A DNA stretch of 64,000 nt from Lactarius indigo (GCA_025766275.1 JAFKAC010000165.1:35875-99874), one strand, 5' to 3'. Counted from the first letter of the stretch, positions 35,620 through 50,700 are shown. Translations and numbers: made by a program. The notes: generated by a model from the letters alone, not told the origin.

Positions 35620-36986
35620 GTCTCCCCCTTCTTTCCCCCCAAACAACTTTCCCCCCACTGCCCCCACCCCTCTCCTCCCCCCATCTTGCTGCGTGCCACC
35701 CAATTCGTACAGAATTGGGTGTGCAAAGAGTGTAGGACACCCTCCCCTCCTCCTCTCCTCCTCTGTGTCGCCCGCCCCTCCCTTTCCCCACGTCGCACGC
35801 CGCCCCATTCACATGCAGAAAGAGGGTGCACGAAGGTGAGTCGCCTGCGCTCTCCCCCTTCCACATTGACCACCGCCTGTGCGCAGAAAAAGGAGGCGCA
35901 GGGGGCACGAGGGTACACCCCCCCCCCTCCCCTTCCCCTCCCTCCCCATCTGCATCCCCTCATGAAAGCACGCGCCCCATCCACGAGGGAAGGGGGCGAA
36001 AGATGGCACCACCCCCCCTTGCCCTGTCGCTCCTGTTCCCCTGTGGGCACGCCACCCCATTCACACGGAAGGGGGGGTGCATGAAGCACGCACCCCCTCC
36101 TCTCCCCAGTGCACCTGGCCCCTCCCTTCACCCCCAATCCACGCCGCCTCATTCGTGTGCGGAAAGGGGGGTGCACAAAGGTATGCCACCCCTGCCTCTT
36201 TTTGTATGCGCCAGGCTCCCCCCTTTGCCCCCAGTCTGCGCCGCAGCCCTGCCCTCCCTTCCCCCTGGTCCATGCCCCCAGGTTTGCGTGGAAAGGGAGC
36301 GCATGAGAGCATGTCTCCGCCTTCGTGAGGGAAGGGGGTGAAGGATGGGATGCCACCCCTTCGCCCCTCTTCCCTTGTGGGCGCGCCACCCCATTCGCAT
36401 GGAAGGGGGGCACACAAAGGCACCCATCCTTGCTGCCCCGGCCCCATCCTTTGCCCCCAGTCCACGCCGACCCATTTGTGCAGAAAGGGGGCACACAAAG
36501 GTGCGTCGCCGCCGCCTCTCCCCACTACCACCAGCCTCACCCTGTCCATACCCCCAGGTTCGCACGGGCACGTGAGGGCACACCGCCCTCTGCCTCTTTC
36601 CCTGTGGCCATGCCACTTTATTTGCGCGAAAGGGGTGTACAAGGGCACCCCTCCCCGCTTCCTCACACACTGCGCGCAGCAGGCAGGGCCCGTGGTTTCT
36701 CTGCGGACGCATTTACCACGCCTGCCCACTTTCACACGCCATCCTACAACTTAGACAAAATTTGTAGTAGACTAATTAGATAATTAAAAAAAAAATTTAT
36801 CTTGATGCTAACTTGTGGGAATTTTGTAAAAAAACAAATGAAGTTCTTGTGTACGCATAAGGAAGTACACTTTTAAATGGAGCTTGAATGTTGTTCGGGG
36901 ATGCCCGTTTTGTAATGACAGAAAAAACGTGACTTACTTGGCACCTTCCTTTTCGGGGGCGTGATTCTCTGCGGAAAAATGGCGCC
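35620..36986 (-). repeat. MULE right TIR
   Basis: Inverted match to 15080-15563 plus 32468-32910, longer because of an internal block (about 35950-36395). C-rich on the plus strand (G-rich on the minus), with tracts such as C-runs of 8-10 near 35920. The AT-rich subterminal block is at 36760-36830 and the terminal sequence ends GGCGCC at 36986. Confidence 0.85.
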
Positions 36987-36996
36987 TGTCGTCAAA

Positions 36997-39900
36997 CACA
37001 TTCGCAACGTTCCAATGCAGATTGCTGCCATAACACCCAACTAGGTCGATTGAATAACCGTTTTCTTCGTCTTGTCTATCTATGGTTGGGTCGCAGGTTG
37101 AGGTATCATTGTTTCTACCCAGAGTACATCCACCAGTGCAGAGAACGTCTTGGCTAGGCTGCAGCCCTCACATACTACTCATGCATGACACGGACCGCCT
37201 GTGTCATGCCCGCTTTACTCTTACGTATCCCACTCATCCTCTTACTCCAGTCGCAAGACCAAAGTCCCATTCGAGTGTTGACGGGAGTCTGCCTGTTCAA
37301 CAGCATCACCATCATCGTGGCCTAGTTTCTCACCAAATGATAGAACTGGCGAGCCAATACCTCGCAGTCTTCATACAATCTGAGCCCTGCCCACCCACGC
37401 CGGTCTGCAAGCGCGTTTTCAAGACCCCAGGTGTGGTCCTACACACGGAATTCACGAGCATCCTGCTTCTGAATAGGACGGATTTCGATATGCTCCGTAC
37501 GTCATTGACACGCCCGGATGCACTCCACAGAATTCCTACCCCTTGTTCCTGGTCTTTATCTCCCAAACTCCACGCCTCCCCGGATTCGGCTCGAAAAAGG
37601 TCGCCAGACGCATTCGAGCGGCCCTTCCACGTGGCACTGCAGGCGAGGCGCTCCAACCAATTTCCCTACGGTTACCGTGTGGCTTAGTAGCAACAAAGGC
37701 GTGAGCAGATGAATGGGCATTGACCTGTATCCTGTCTTAACTCAATCTCAACCCCCCCTTTCCTGATCCTGTGCCAGTGCACAACGATGCATCACCCAAG
37801 CGCAGGTGCGAGGAGAGAAGTCACCCTAGGACATCAAGCTCAACAAGACCGCGGCCCTGGGTAGTGTATGGCCCGGTTGGCGCTTGGCTTCTAATGACCC
37901 CGTAAGTTCATATAGTTTATATGTTTGATACCTATTCTGTATCATCACTGACATTAATTCATCGTGGAGAAGAAACAGCAAGCCCAACAGTTATTATTTG
38001 AGTCTTTTCGGTCAATGTAAGAAGCCGACCCTTCCCCTTAAATCAAGTATGCACCCAACTATCATTGAACCGGAGAAGGCCAAGGTACTCATAATACCGC
38101 TCAAGTGTAGGACCCAAGGAAGACTCAGGCATCCTACAATTCCCTAACCTCAAGCTCTGCAAAGAAATGACGTCGACGCTCCATATGTGTCGACTCATTC
38201 TACTCATTCCCCGCTACAAGGAAGTACGACGAGGGCACCTGAAACAACACTCTCGTTGCTCGCGTTGCTTGTAGCTTTGCCCCGATGCCCGGCTTCTCGC
38301 CCGCTGTGCCAGAGATACCCTCTGTCGGGAGCTGCGAGATGAAGATGCAGGGGGTGCACAAGCGTAAGACGCAGGGAAAGTGGTTGTGTTTGTGCTCAAC
38401 ACGATCGGTGAGGGCCGTCCAGCTGCCTCCATACCTCTTCCCCCTCTTTAATCCCCAGATCGAACCAGTGTCAGGCTAGAATACCCTGGCACACTTCAAG
38501 CACCTCCACCCCATGACCTCAACCTCTCCACAGGGTCACACGAATCTCTCCTCTAGTACGTACCAGTGCACCTCCGCCTCGTCCGGGCCGAATATCGCAG
38601 GTGGCCGAGTCAGCTTCTGGACGTCGGGAAAGGCAGCACCGTCGACGACACGCTCGAGCGAACCAAGGTTGGCTTCTTTTCTTAGTCCTCCTCTAAGAGT
38701 TGCTATTATCGAGACGCGCACGGGAAGATGCACGCCATGGCAGCGCAGCAAGGACAGGAGCTGTAGCACTTGTTCGACGGACCCAAGGCGGCCAATTTTA
38801 CCCTCAAATCAAGCATGTATTCGATTTTCGTCACGCAGGAGATTTCAGCTAACATCAGGCTGCCCCGAGCTCGGTAAAGATCTAGGCGCATCCCGCCTGC
38901 CCGATCTCAAAGCCTGCAGCCCAAAGGAGTGGGGGCGCTCAGTGCAACCTTCCCCCATCTTACTCGCCTATCGTGCCATTGATCCGTTTTGCCCTGTCCC
39001 CGTCGTGTAACCTGTATCATGAAGACGTGACGACGGCGTCAGAGCCCAGACTCTCGTCACCCGCGTAGCCAGCGCCTTCCGCTACATGTACGACGCCCCA
39101 TCCATTGTGTCAGAAAAAATATCTACCAAGAGCAGCAACACAAAAGAGCAACGTAGTGGCTCTACATCCGCACATTGCACAAGATCGCCGTCAAGCCTGC
39201 CACCGGCTTGACATGCGCGACCTGGCTGGTCCATGAGGAAAGGTGGGCCGAGGCAGAGGGTAAGCGGTTCGGTTCGTGTTCATCCTCCACACGGTCCTCT
39301 CCATACCTCCCATCATCATGCTCCCTTTTTCTCGGATAGACCTGGTGCTGCGCGAGAACGCCCACGCATGGCTGGGACACATCCGCACCACGACCCCAAC
39401 GCCGTGTAACTTTAGGTTTTGTACGCTTCTAATGCCAGTGGTATCCTATGTACGTTATTTTCTGATACCTACTTGCAGTACGGTTGTCATCAATTCAATA
39501 CACTGTGCTTGACCAAGAGTGCAGCTCTTCTCAGACAGAATAGGAGCCAAGCGCAATGTGAAGATAGGCGTATTGGCCAGTGATCGTGCAAAGATCGTCA
39601 AAAGATGGAAAGTTTGTGGCCATAGGGACGGCAGCGACATGAGGGTACCTGTGCCTTTCTCTTCGAAGATAAAGGTCGAGTCGCAATGAGTGTGATGAGA
39701 GAAAGAATACTTGAAAAACATATGCGCGCAAGAAATTATCCAAAAAAAAAGGGAGAGGAAATACGAGCCCAAGTGGGTTCACGCGCACCAACTACCCCGT
39801 GAGCGCTCGAAGGAAACACGACTTGGTGTGACGCCAGTCCCAACGGGGGTTCTGTCTACAGTGCGAAGCGCGACGAGGCAGCTTCAGTTTTCAGAGTAGT

Positions 39901-42725
39901 CCGCAGGTGGAGCGTCTGCACGTTTGGGACAACAGCTGCTTTGTACAGCGCTTGCGGCGAAACCTAGATGATCGTGAAGCGATCGAACAGGGCCAGAGCC
40001 GAAGTGGGTACATTATTGCCATGCATTGGCAATACCTCGTCGCAATCGTTTACGCGTGAACACTCAAGTACTCAATCAACTCAAGAATCCAAACTATATC
40101 GCATGCAGTCTGTCTCGCAGTCACTTTTCTCCACACGTCGAATGAACTCTTTCAAAATCCGAGTCCGGGTTTTGCAGGAATTCATTCGGCGCAGAGGAAC
40201 TCCGGGTTCCTCTGTGCTACCCGACCCAATTCCACGAGTTGTGAAAGACATACGGTAACCCTGATGTCCAGTTAGAATCCTGGTCGAATCAATGCAATCG
40301 CATCCAATCGTCCGGACTAAAAGCGTGCGGATTCATTTGTATGTTCAATGTTATTGCGTACGATTGCAAAGCGATTGATTTCATTCATTGGATGCCCGTT
40401 GATTTCATGAGACGATGGCATCCAGAAATACAAGATAAAGAGGAAAATGTAAACTCCAGCTTGGAAGCTCGTGGCAGAGAAGAGGAGAAAACACGAAGTA
40501 CTCGATGGCACACTCCCAGGTGAGCTTTGAGGGATCGTCAGCGATTCTGGGTGTGGGGTTAGTCGAAGCTGGTGTTCAAGTTGTAACCACCGCTCAGTGA
40601 CTGATGTTGGCGACACAACCTCAGGGCTCAGGGGGAGAACTATTCGGAAAACTATTCGGAAATGTCTCTACCACCTCGGCGCCTCTCACTCCGGGTATGG
40701 CCTGCTCTTGCGCAGTCGTCTCCATTCCTTCAGTAAATATAATTGACGACGGAAGTTGAGATTCAGCGCGTCTATGTGCAACGTTCCCGCATTTCCGATA
40801 TCTTTTCCGCTGCCTGTCTGTCTACCCTAGTTTCCGTCTAAACTGAAGCCCCTCTGTCATGTCCTGTCACTCTTTAGCGTGATGTTTGTATGTCCTCGAT
40901 GTTTTACTTAGTAGTTATATACCTTCGCTCGCTAGTACCGTCCACCTCCGAGTCAGTCATCGCCCGTACACGATTCTTAAGGTGAGAAACACTACCATTC
41001 GTTACCCTACAGTACACTCACGCCTGGATAGACTTTCCATGTTATCCAGGTAAATACATTTCAGTCATCGCCCGTACGCGATTCCTGAGACTTTCCGTGT
41101 TATCCAGTTCGCTCCGCGCGTGTGTTCCAAGCTCCCGAAACTATCCATAATCTACAGAAGTTCCGGTAGGGGTTCAGCAAGGGAGTTGGTGATGGTGTGA
41201 GGTGACCCTCCATAGCAGCACTCGAAGGCGATGAGGATTGGATAGGTGTGGGGAGGCTACCAGCAAGCTCTGGACGATGTCGGGTAGTAGAGCTCGTGGC
41301 TTGAATCTTAGCGGACCTCAGCGGGTTATGGCAACTTGGGACTCAAACACGAGCCGTAAATTACGGTGAGCGTAGACGTTGTCTTCACATAGGGTAAGGA
41401 AACTGGTGATGGAGAAGGTCGCTCGTCAAACAGGGTATGCGGATCTCGGATGAGATCCTCCAAAACCAGGTGCTTCGAGAGAGTCAGTGAGAAAGAATTA
41501 CAACAAGTAGTCTTCACGTGAACACCGTCCTGCAAAACCGCATTCCCATGAAGGATAGTGTAGCAGAACTGAGCTGCGAGGGCCTTTATGACCATTGTAT
41601 TTTCTGATCTGAATGGGAGGCAACACGCGAGAGGTGCAGCAACAGTTTCCAGAGCTGCCCTGTGAAAGGGGTGTAGTTCACCGATCTTCGATCGCAACAG
41701 CGATAAATAATGTTCGGCATATCTGGCTAAACGCTGTCAGGATATGGTTGTGCGGAAGTGTGCAAGAACATCAACACTCTGCTTTCCTCTATTCCGTCTA
41801 TATTGTCCACGGCCGCACTCACGATCTTGCAGAGAGCGCATAAACCATTGGATCTGGAAGGTCCCGGTCCAAAGGTAGCGCTAGAAACGAATTCAAGAAA
41901 TTGACGCGTTCGCAATGGTTTCAATGGCTCACCCTGATGAGCATCGCAACGGAATGGATTGTGTCTGTGGAGCTGAACGAAAAAAAAAAAAAAATTCACT
42001 TTCGAACCCCCGCCGCAACTGAACGTAAATCCAAGTCAGCTGGTAGGCCGGTCATCCATTAGAGGGCACCAGAAATCAAATATGAATATGAACAGGGGCG
42101 ATTGTTGCGATGGACGGTGGACAAAGGAACAGAAATGGACAGGGCGCGACGGAAAGACGCCCCCAGACCAGACGTATCCGTTCTGGCCAAGGCTTCCCGA
42201 CCCCTGCCCTAGTACCCATCGCCAGGTCGTCATATTTTACGCATGCAGCGCTCCATACGGTGTTAGATCCCATGAAGGCTTAAGAACACCGACATCATAC
42301 CGTTCATATATTTGACGAGAACCTCCCTGGCAGTTGTCGTGAGAACGAGTTCCTCGAGGCACTGGCCGAGTGCATTGGCAACTTTTGTGGTGTAACTTCA
42401 ATCAACATCGTAGCATAGGAGATCCCCAGACTCTCGGCCCTCACCAATCGAAGGGTGTCCAGTTATCCGACACTGATTCAGCAGGGGGTTAATTTAGGAA
42501 ACCAACCTGAAACTTATGATATCAAAGTCCCTCCCATACAGTACAATTGTTGTCTCCTGCATCACACGCACATTGCCAGAGTGAGATCGAAAAAGGCCGG
42601 TCTGATGCGTAAACTGAACCTGCATAAGCGCGAGCCTAGCCAAGCTTTTTGTGTATTTACATCAGAGTACGAGCCCTTCTCGAGAAAATGAAGTTTGAAA
42701 CATGCCGCCCTTGTGATGCTTTAAT
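36997..42725. other. 5.7-kb stretch without a supported gene
   Basis: Several open frames of 60-201 codons exist (largest 37082-37687 plus), but none shows a recognisable domain, a conserved motif or a coherent exon chain. A short direct repeat is visible: GTCAGTCATCGCCCGTACAC (40952) recurs in similar form at 41064, and each copy is followed by ACTTTCC(A/G)TGTTATCCAG. An A-run lies at 41981-41994. This may be decayed sequence. Confidence 0.5.
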
Positions 42726-43475
42726 CTATTCGAAGATCCAGGAGGCGAACGTGGCATCGTACTGAACGACACCTTCTGGAAACCAGCTGCAGAGAGAAAG
42801 AAAAAAGAGGACATGATACGGGTCGGCGTCCTGCGCGTGGAAGAAGAAAGAAGGAAAAACCCACAGTTTGATCTCCTTCTCGGCGTTTTCAACTGAATCA
42901 GAACCATGGCAGATGGTGCGGTCGATGTCGAGGGCAAAGTCGCCACGGATAGTACCTGTGATTTTGGTGTGCAGCGCATATTCGTATTGAGGCTAGGGTA
43001 CAGCCAGAATTTAGAATGAGGGACTAACCGGGAGAAGAGGCCAGCGGGTTGGTTTCGCCAAGCATCACGCGGCCCGTCTTGACAGCGGCGAGACCTTGCC
43101 AGACCATGGCGACAACAGGGCCCGAAGTCATGTACTTGACAAGGCCCGGGAAGAATGATGTTCCGGTCCAAACATGGTAATCTGCAAAGGAAGGAAGGGG
43201 ATCCAGATACGTGAGTTTGGATGCTGATGCGCAACGGTGACTGGACCCACGCTTCTCGATGTGTGCGGGGGTAGCGTGGACGAGCTTGAGAGCGATGAGT
43301 TTGAAACCACGCTTCTCGAAGCGGTCGATAATGTTGCCGACTAGACCCCGCTGGACGCCGTCGGGCTACGATGGGACAAGACAGCCCTCGTCGTCAGTGG
43401 ATCTGTGTGTGTTGGTGGGCGAAGTGCCCACACCTTGACCATGATGTATGTGCGCTCATTGACATTACAGGACAT
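42726..43475 (-). CDS. ndk1: Nucleoside diphosphate kinase
   Basis: Five exons (43475-43434, 43365-43251, 43181-43029, 42956-42866, 42786-42726) joined by GT-AG introns of 68-79 bp give 153 residues, the normal length. The enzyme moves the gamma-phosphate from ATP to other nucleoside diphosphates through a phospho-histidine. Visible signatures: [71 protein letters not shown] with the catalytic His, and the C-terminal WFPEGVV..WIFE. The segment after EKHY (VWTGTS) departs from the family; a compensating pair of one-base errors would give a normal-looking HDLDRN-type sequence. No signal peptide, so cytosolic. Convergent with nothing close; the 3' side faces the gene desert. Confidence 0.93.
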
Positions 43476-44281
43476 GATAGGGGATCAGCGCTCTTGGTTG
43501 AAGTTGGGGCTGTGTGCCGAGCGCCCAGCGCTCAATGATGACACCAAAGAAGGTGCAAGTGGGTTACGTGCAAACTAGGAGGAGCGACTCGGACGTAATA
43601 TGTTCAGGCATCAGCTCCTCACACCACCTGCAGTGGCAGGAATGAGTAGTCACACCAAGCAGTTTGGAAGCAAATGGGAAATGGGTACTGGTAGTACTGT
43701 GGGTCATGTAGTTTGAGTGTCAGCTTGTGCGGCCTGCAATGTGATCTGCAATGTAACTTACTATGATAGGTGCCACGGCATCAATCTGACAGAATTTGAA
43801 AGAATTATTATTATTATTTAAACGACTGCCCAGAAAATTATCTATAAATTATTTAACACCAGTTATAATATGAGTTCCCACAGCAATATTATGAAGCTAG
43901 GACATTTGTCCCAGGACAATGGCCGGGTTGGTGATTACATAATTCAAACATGAGTTTTGATTATGGAAACGGGCAGAAGCCCCAGAAAATGACCTCCACA
44001 GTATGCTTCCCATGAACCGGTCACCGCGGTTTCAATTTTGTACTTGAGCTTCGGTTCCCCTAGCACTGCCTCATTTGGCGCTATCTTTTTTTATCGTGCC
44101 TCAGCGCTCAGCGCTCGAGCCAAGAACGAACCAATTAGGAAGCCCATGCTCGAGGCCCCTAACGAATTTTTTCAAATGACATTTGAGACACTCTCGGCTC
44201 GGAGTCCATCCTTTTTTCCTCCTACTCACCACCTCATCTCTTTTGGTGGGAAACCCGCGGTTTGCGTTGTTTCGGTCCGGG
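43476..44281. other. Intergenic, divergent between ndk1 and glycosyltransferase paralogue 2
   Basis: No gene. Its right 150-250 bp are homologous to the upstream region of paralogue 1. An AT-rich stretch (43795-43880) contains a TTA-repeat. Confidence 0.55.
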
Positions 44282-45866
44282 ATGGCCTCTCTTCACACAC
44301 CCCATCATCCTCGCAATTCTCCCGATGACTCCTGGTACGGAGGCAGGTTACTCTTTCGAACGCGACGTGTGGCGTTCTTGCTTCTAGCTGTAGCCCTTGC
44401 CTCCGTCATATTTTTTTCTCAGCAACTTCCAGGCGAACAACATCCCCAATCCTGCCAATCGCTCGATCCTCAGAAAGCATGCGTGCCTGAATTGCAAGTC
44501 GATTCTCCTCCGTTCACTGTCACTGTCACTCGGACAGCTCCCCCTACAACCAAGACTGTCATCGTTGAGCCCCCGGTGCAACCGGTGGTCTTTGCACTCG
44601 TCATGTTTTCGGAGTCATCAGCTAAGGAGGGTGCGGTCCTCTTGAAGGTACTTCATTTATTTATCTTCAACGTCGTGGCCTCGCGTATCATAACCTCTTC
44701 TTCAGTCCGCTATTATGTACACTTCACGACCTCTCCAATTCCACATTGTTTGCGACGAAGCCGCGCAAACGTACCTGGAGAGTCGATTCCGCCTTCTCAC
44801 ACATCCGCTACACAACATCTCTGTGCGATTTTACCGGTTGCCATTCCAGAGTATGCTAGATCGGATTTCGAGGGAAGGGGGAGTCAATACGGATCACTCC
44901 GCTGGCATTCGTATGCTTCCGTCCAGGTGTTTTTCATTCGAGTGTGCTGCTAACAAAATCGTCGATTCTAGCTGGTCTCATGAAGTTGTTCCTGCACGAG
45001 ATATTAACAGATGACGTCGAGAAGGCCATCTACGTAGACACCGACGCCTTCCTCCTGACAGACCCTGCACTTCTCTGGGAGGAGTTCAGCCAATGGGACT
45101 CCGAGGTGTCCATCTCGATGCCCAGCCATCCAAATCAAGACGCTCCAGAATGGCACCATGCATCGCGCATATGCTCGTGTATCATGCTACTCCATCTTGG
45201 AAGGCTCCGTGCAGCGAGGCTGATGGATTCTAGCATTTACCGGGCGGACCGCAGCGGGTTGTTCCCGCCTGCGCTTTCACCGCCTACCTTTGAGGCGCTA
45301 TTCGGACCTCCAGGACCGAACGGTCAGTACTTGAATGTCGCGCTTGGTGATCAAGGGTACTGGTGGGCCATCGTGAGCAACCGCAAGGAGCTGTTCAGAC
45401 CATTGGTATATGATTGGGAGGTGACGAGCTGCTTGTTGGATATGTACATGACAGGCCTCGGTCACGACGACGCCGCGGAGGATGAAGAGAGTCGGGCGAT
45501 GATCCACCTATGGGGTACTCCATACCAGGGACAGGTTGTCCTTCCGAAACTAGTCCACTTGTGCGTAATCTTTCCGGATGTGGTTGTGATGACGGACTAA
45601 TGCTGCTTTCCGCCTGCTTTTTTCACAGCAATTGTCTGCATAACACTGATGTCTACTACAACTGGGCCGGCTGGTCTAACCCAGAAGACAGCCTTACGAA
45701 ACGCTGGAAACCCGCCGTCGACTACCACGTCGGTTTCAAGTGGCTCTGGTTAAATCGCGGCTCTGCCAGCTCGACGGTGGACATCCAAGTCTTTATCGAT
45801 CCGCTATTTGCGGATCAACGCTTTGAAGCAGAGCATCCCAACGAATACCAGCATGCACGTGACTGA
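44282..45866 (+). CDS. GT8/LARGE-like glycosyltransferase, paralogue 2 (inverted)
   Basis: Four exons (44282-44647, 44706-44910, 44972-45560, 45629-45866) give 465 residues. Introns of 58, 61 and 68 bp sit at the same positions and phases as in paralogue 1; exons 2 and 3 have identical lengths (205 and 589 bp). N-terminal type II anchor (VAFLLLAVALASVIFF), Thr/Pro-rich stem (TVTVTRTAPPTTKTVIVEPP), then HSAGIPGLMKLFLHEIL, the DxD motif in YVDTDAFLLTDP, and GDQGYWWAI. It ends EHPNEYQHARD, diverging from paralogue 1 right after EHPN. Both copies look intact, so both may be expressed; sugar specificity cannot be read from sequence. Starting at the ATG after FRSG gives the same N-terminus as paralogue 1. 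Confidence 0.87.
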
Positions 45867-46022
45867 TCTCATCAGGGTCGTCCCGGTTACTATCTCACTT
45901 AGACACCACATCTGTACTTTGATACGCCACCCAAGAACGTAACAACCGCGCTTCTCTTCCATTATGCGGAGTCACCTTATTTAGGCTTATTATCCTTCGA
46001 CTTCGCTTCACTTTGCTCCACT

Positions 46023-48475
<2,453 letters not shown>

Positions 48476-48551
48476 AGTTTACGAGACGCAGGGTATGATA
48501 GCGAGTGTAATGGATCAATTTCAACTAGGGAGATGTACAGATCGGGGTCTA

Positions 48552-49974
48552 TCACTGGCACTCGACCGTGACATCCGGACTTGCATCTGGATCTGTTTCT
48601 GTGTCTACGTCTAAATAGTGAACATCTGAACACTCCCTCAACCGCTGTGCAGCGAGCTCCGGTGTAAAATCACGTTGCGATTCCCCCATCAACTCGAAAC
48701 TGCAGCCAATTCGATCCGATTAACCCAGATGCGGACAAAATGATAAACGGAAATACTGACCCGACGAGGAACTTCCGGACCGAGGCGCTCCGTAGCAAAG
48801 GAGGAAAGAAGTGCAGGTGCAAGTGCGCTATATTGTCCTCGTCATCAATGTTTTGTAAGTCCTCTTCGCGAGGGGGCAACGGCCTCTGGTGTATCCCCAT
48901 GGAATACGCAAATGGACAACAGAATAAGTTGTCGTAACGTTTCGTGACACGTGAGAGTACGTCGGCAAGCGACAACTTCTCTTCATCTGTCAAATGAGCC
49001 AGTGATGGGATGTGCCGGTGATACGGCAGTACTGTAAGATGGATGTCAGCTGGATAGGCGCCGCAAAATGTTCTCACTTGCCAAGTGTCTCAAACGGCCA
49101 AACTGCCCACCATGGGACCAGCGCCACAAAATGCTTATTACGCACAACGATGCGGCCCTGATCCTCGGGGACCCCTAGCTCAAAGTTGATGTAGTCGCAA
49201 AGCAGGCAAGGCCGACCAAGCGGTCCACAGGGCGCCTTAGAGGCAGAAGGTTCAACACTCGGGTTGACAGCGTAGCGTGCCAGTGAAGCAAGCTCCGTTG
49301 CTGCTATGGTGGGGATATAATTCAGGGACCATATCTGTCCGTGTGGATGGGGATTCGAGCACCCCATCATGATCCCCTTATTCTAATTTGCCGTCGGGTC
49401 AATAGCGCCCAACCCCCCAAAAAGAAAGGCGCGTTACCTCAAATATCTGCACGTATTTGATGGCCTCCTGAGATCCCCGACGCCTATACACGCCAGCCCA
49501 CTCCCCAACAATTCGTGCAATATCTTCCAGGGAAAGCCGGGCGAACGTCAAATCATGACGCGGATGAAAAATGAGGACGTCGCACGCGCCAACCACAGGT
49601 TCGCTGGCTAGCAATGGGTGGCCCGGGGGTGTAGCACGTGCAACTGGCCCTGGAGGTGGAAGGACGGACGCATAGTCGTTTGGGAAAACCTTGGTATGTT
49701 GATACTTTCCGTTGCTCTGACCGCTCGCACGCTCGTTTCCCGAGCAGAGGAAACAATCTGGATCGTGCTCGGGTAGGAACACAGACTGGGGTGGCTCAAC
49801 TTGCCCATTCCATGGATGTTTCAAGCGATGCGGGTCTGAGACCAGCACGCACTCGCCAGTGAGAGGATTGTCTGTGATGTGAGATTGCCATGAGCATCAG
49901 TTGGTACTCCGATACAAGAGTTCAAACTCACAACGACGGTGAGAGTGGACAGAGGGGTCAAATTCGTCAGCCAT
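48552..49974 (-). CDS. GAL7: Galactose-1-phosphate uridylyltransferase
   Basis: Leloir-pathway enzyme exchanging UMP between UDP-glucose and galactose 1-phosphate through a uridylyl-histidine. ATG 49974 gives MADEFDPSVHSHRR; a short intron (donor GTGAGT near 49928) leads to YNPLTGECVLVSDPHRLKHPW. Visible: zinc ligands DCFLCSGN, NDYASVLPPP, VLIFHPRHDLTFARL, the active-site motif in MGCSNPHPHGQIW near 49320-49365, CLLCDYINFE, VRNKHFVALVPWWAVWPFE, LPYHRHIPSLAHLTDEE, YSMGIHQ and HLHLHFFPPLLRSASVRKF. The protein ends VDTETDPDASPDVTVECQ at TGA 48554-48552. At least four introns; the reading frame looks intact. Cytosolic; probably sugar-regulated as in other fungi, but no operator is visible. Confidence 0.92.
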
Positions 49975-50395
49975 CTTGAGGCGGCCTGAAACTCAACCAT
50001 AGTCTGCGATGCCTCGACTTTAAAGGGATTCAAAATAACACTCTATCGCCGTCGGCACGCGTCATCAAACGCAATATGACTATTTTGTCACGACGTGGGA
50101 GTGGGATGTCGAATCACAAGCGGACAGGGCGATAAATGTGCAGTTTTCCACACGCGACCTACAACGGCGGCCGTCCTTTCGCATTGAACCGCTCTGGAAA
50201 TAAGGCGGCGCGAAGATACTCACCTGTCCATCACAAATTGCATCGATTCGTGTCCCTGGAAACCAGAATCGGAGAGCTACGTGGACCGACATGCACTCAG
50301 TTATCCAGGAAATGAGCTTCTGGGCAAGCTGTCAGCCTTTCAGCAGCTTGTTCGGCTCAGCCATATGTTCAAAACTACCCATTTCTTCAGTGCAA

Positions 50396-50700
50396 TGGAT
50401 CCTATGAAAAACAGCACACATACCCAACCAGGAATGCCGGAGGCCACAGCACTTCGTAGAAGTGGAGGGAAAAAGTGGCCGTGCCAGGTGTGCTATTGTA
50501 TACTGCCTTCTCCATCAGTGGTGCTGCAGTGGTATTGATGCCCCTGTCCTCGGGTGTGGGCCATTGGTGCACGTACTCGAGATACGCGAACAAACACGAA
50601 AGCAGGTTGTCGTAGCACTTGGTGATCAAAGAACGGAAGATGCCTTCTCCGCATCGGTGAGATGGAACAGAGGTGGGACGTGTTGAAGATGGGGAAGGGC
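50396..50700 (-). pseudogene. Decayed partial copy of galactose-1-phosphate uridylyltransferase
   Basis: Minus-strand frames reproduce the C-terminal third of the neighbouring GALT gene in degenerate form. HVPPLFHLTDAEKA matches HIPSLAHLTDEEKL; ITKCYDNLLSCLFAYLEYVH matches VTKRYDNLFCCPFAYSMGIH; SLHFYEVLWPPAFLVGYV matches HLHFFPPLLRSASVRKFLVG. Frames change and the catalytic region is not present. It lies about 420 bp upstream of the intact gene and in the same direction, so it is likely the remnant of a tandem duplication. Confidence 0.7.

Larger units (their letters stand above)
15080..36986 (+). mobile_element. Autonomous-type Mutator-like element (MULE) with long TIRs, split by Ty3 element A
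   Basis: The outer ends are inverted repeats: GGTGCCATTTTTCCGCAGAG at 15080 and its near-perfect complement ending at 36986. The ends are flanked by TGTCATCAAA (15069-15078) and TGTCGTCAAA (36987-36996), an imperfect 10-bp duplication. One extra A at 15079 leaves the exact junction open. A duplication of 8-11 bp is typical of MULEs. After removing element A and its 5-bp TSD the element is about 5.0 kb. It encodes a MULE transposase between G-rich TIRs of roughly 0.9 kb (left) and 1.35 kb (right). The left TIR was cut in two by element A. Confidence 0.88.

Noticed and set aside
35589..36783. Many overlapping long open frames on both strands (up to 301 codons)
   Set aside because: They lie in the G/C-skewed MULE TIR, appear in all frames because stop codons are rare in such composition, mirror frames in the left TIR, and have low-complexity Gly/Arg/Pro/His content.
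41995..42010. TTCGAACCCC resembling a tRNA T-arm on the minus strand
   Set aside because: No acceptor stem, anticodon arm or D-arm could be folded around it.
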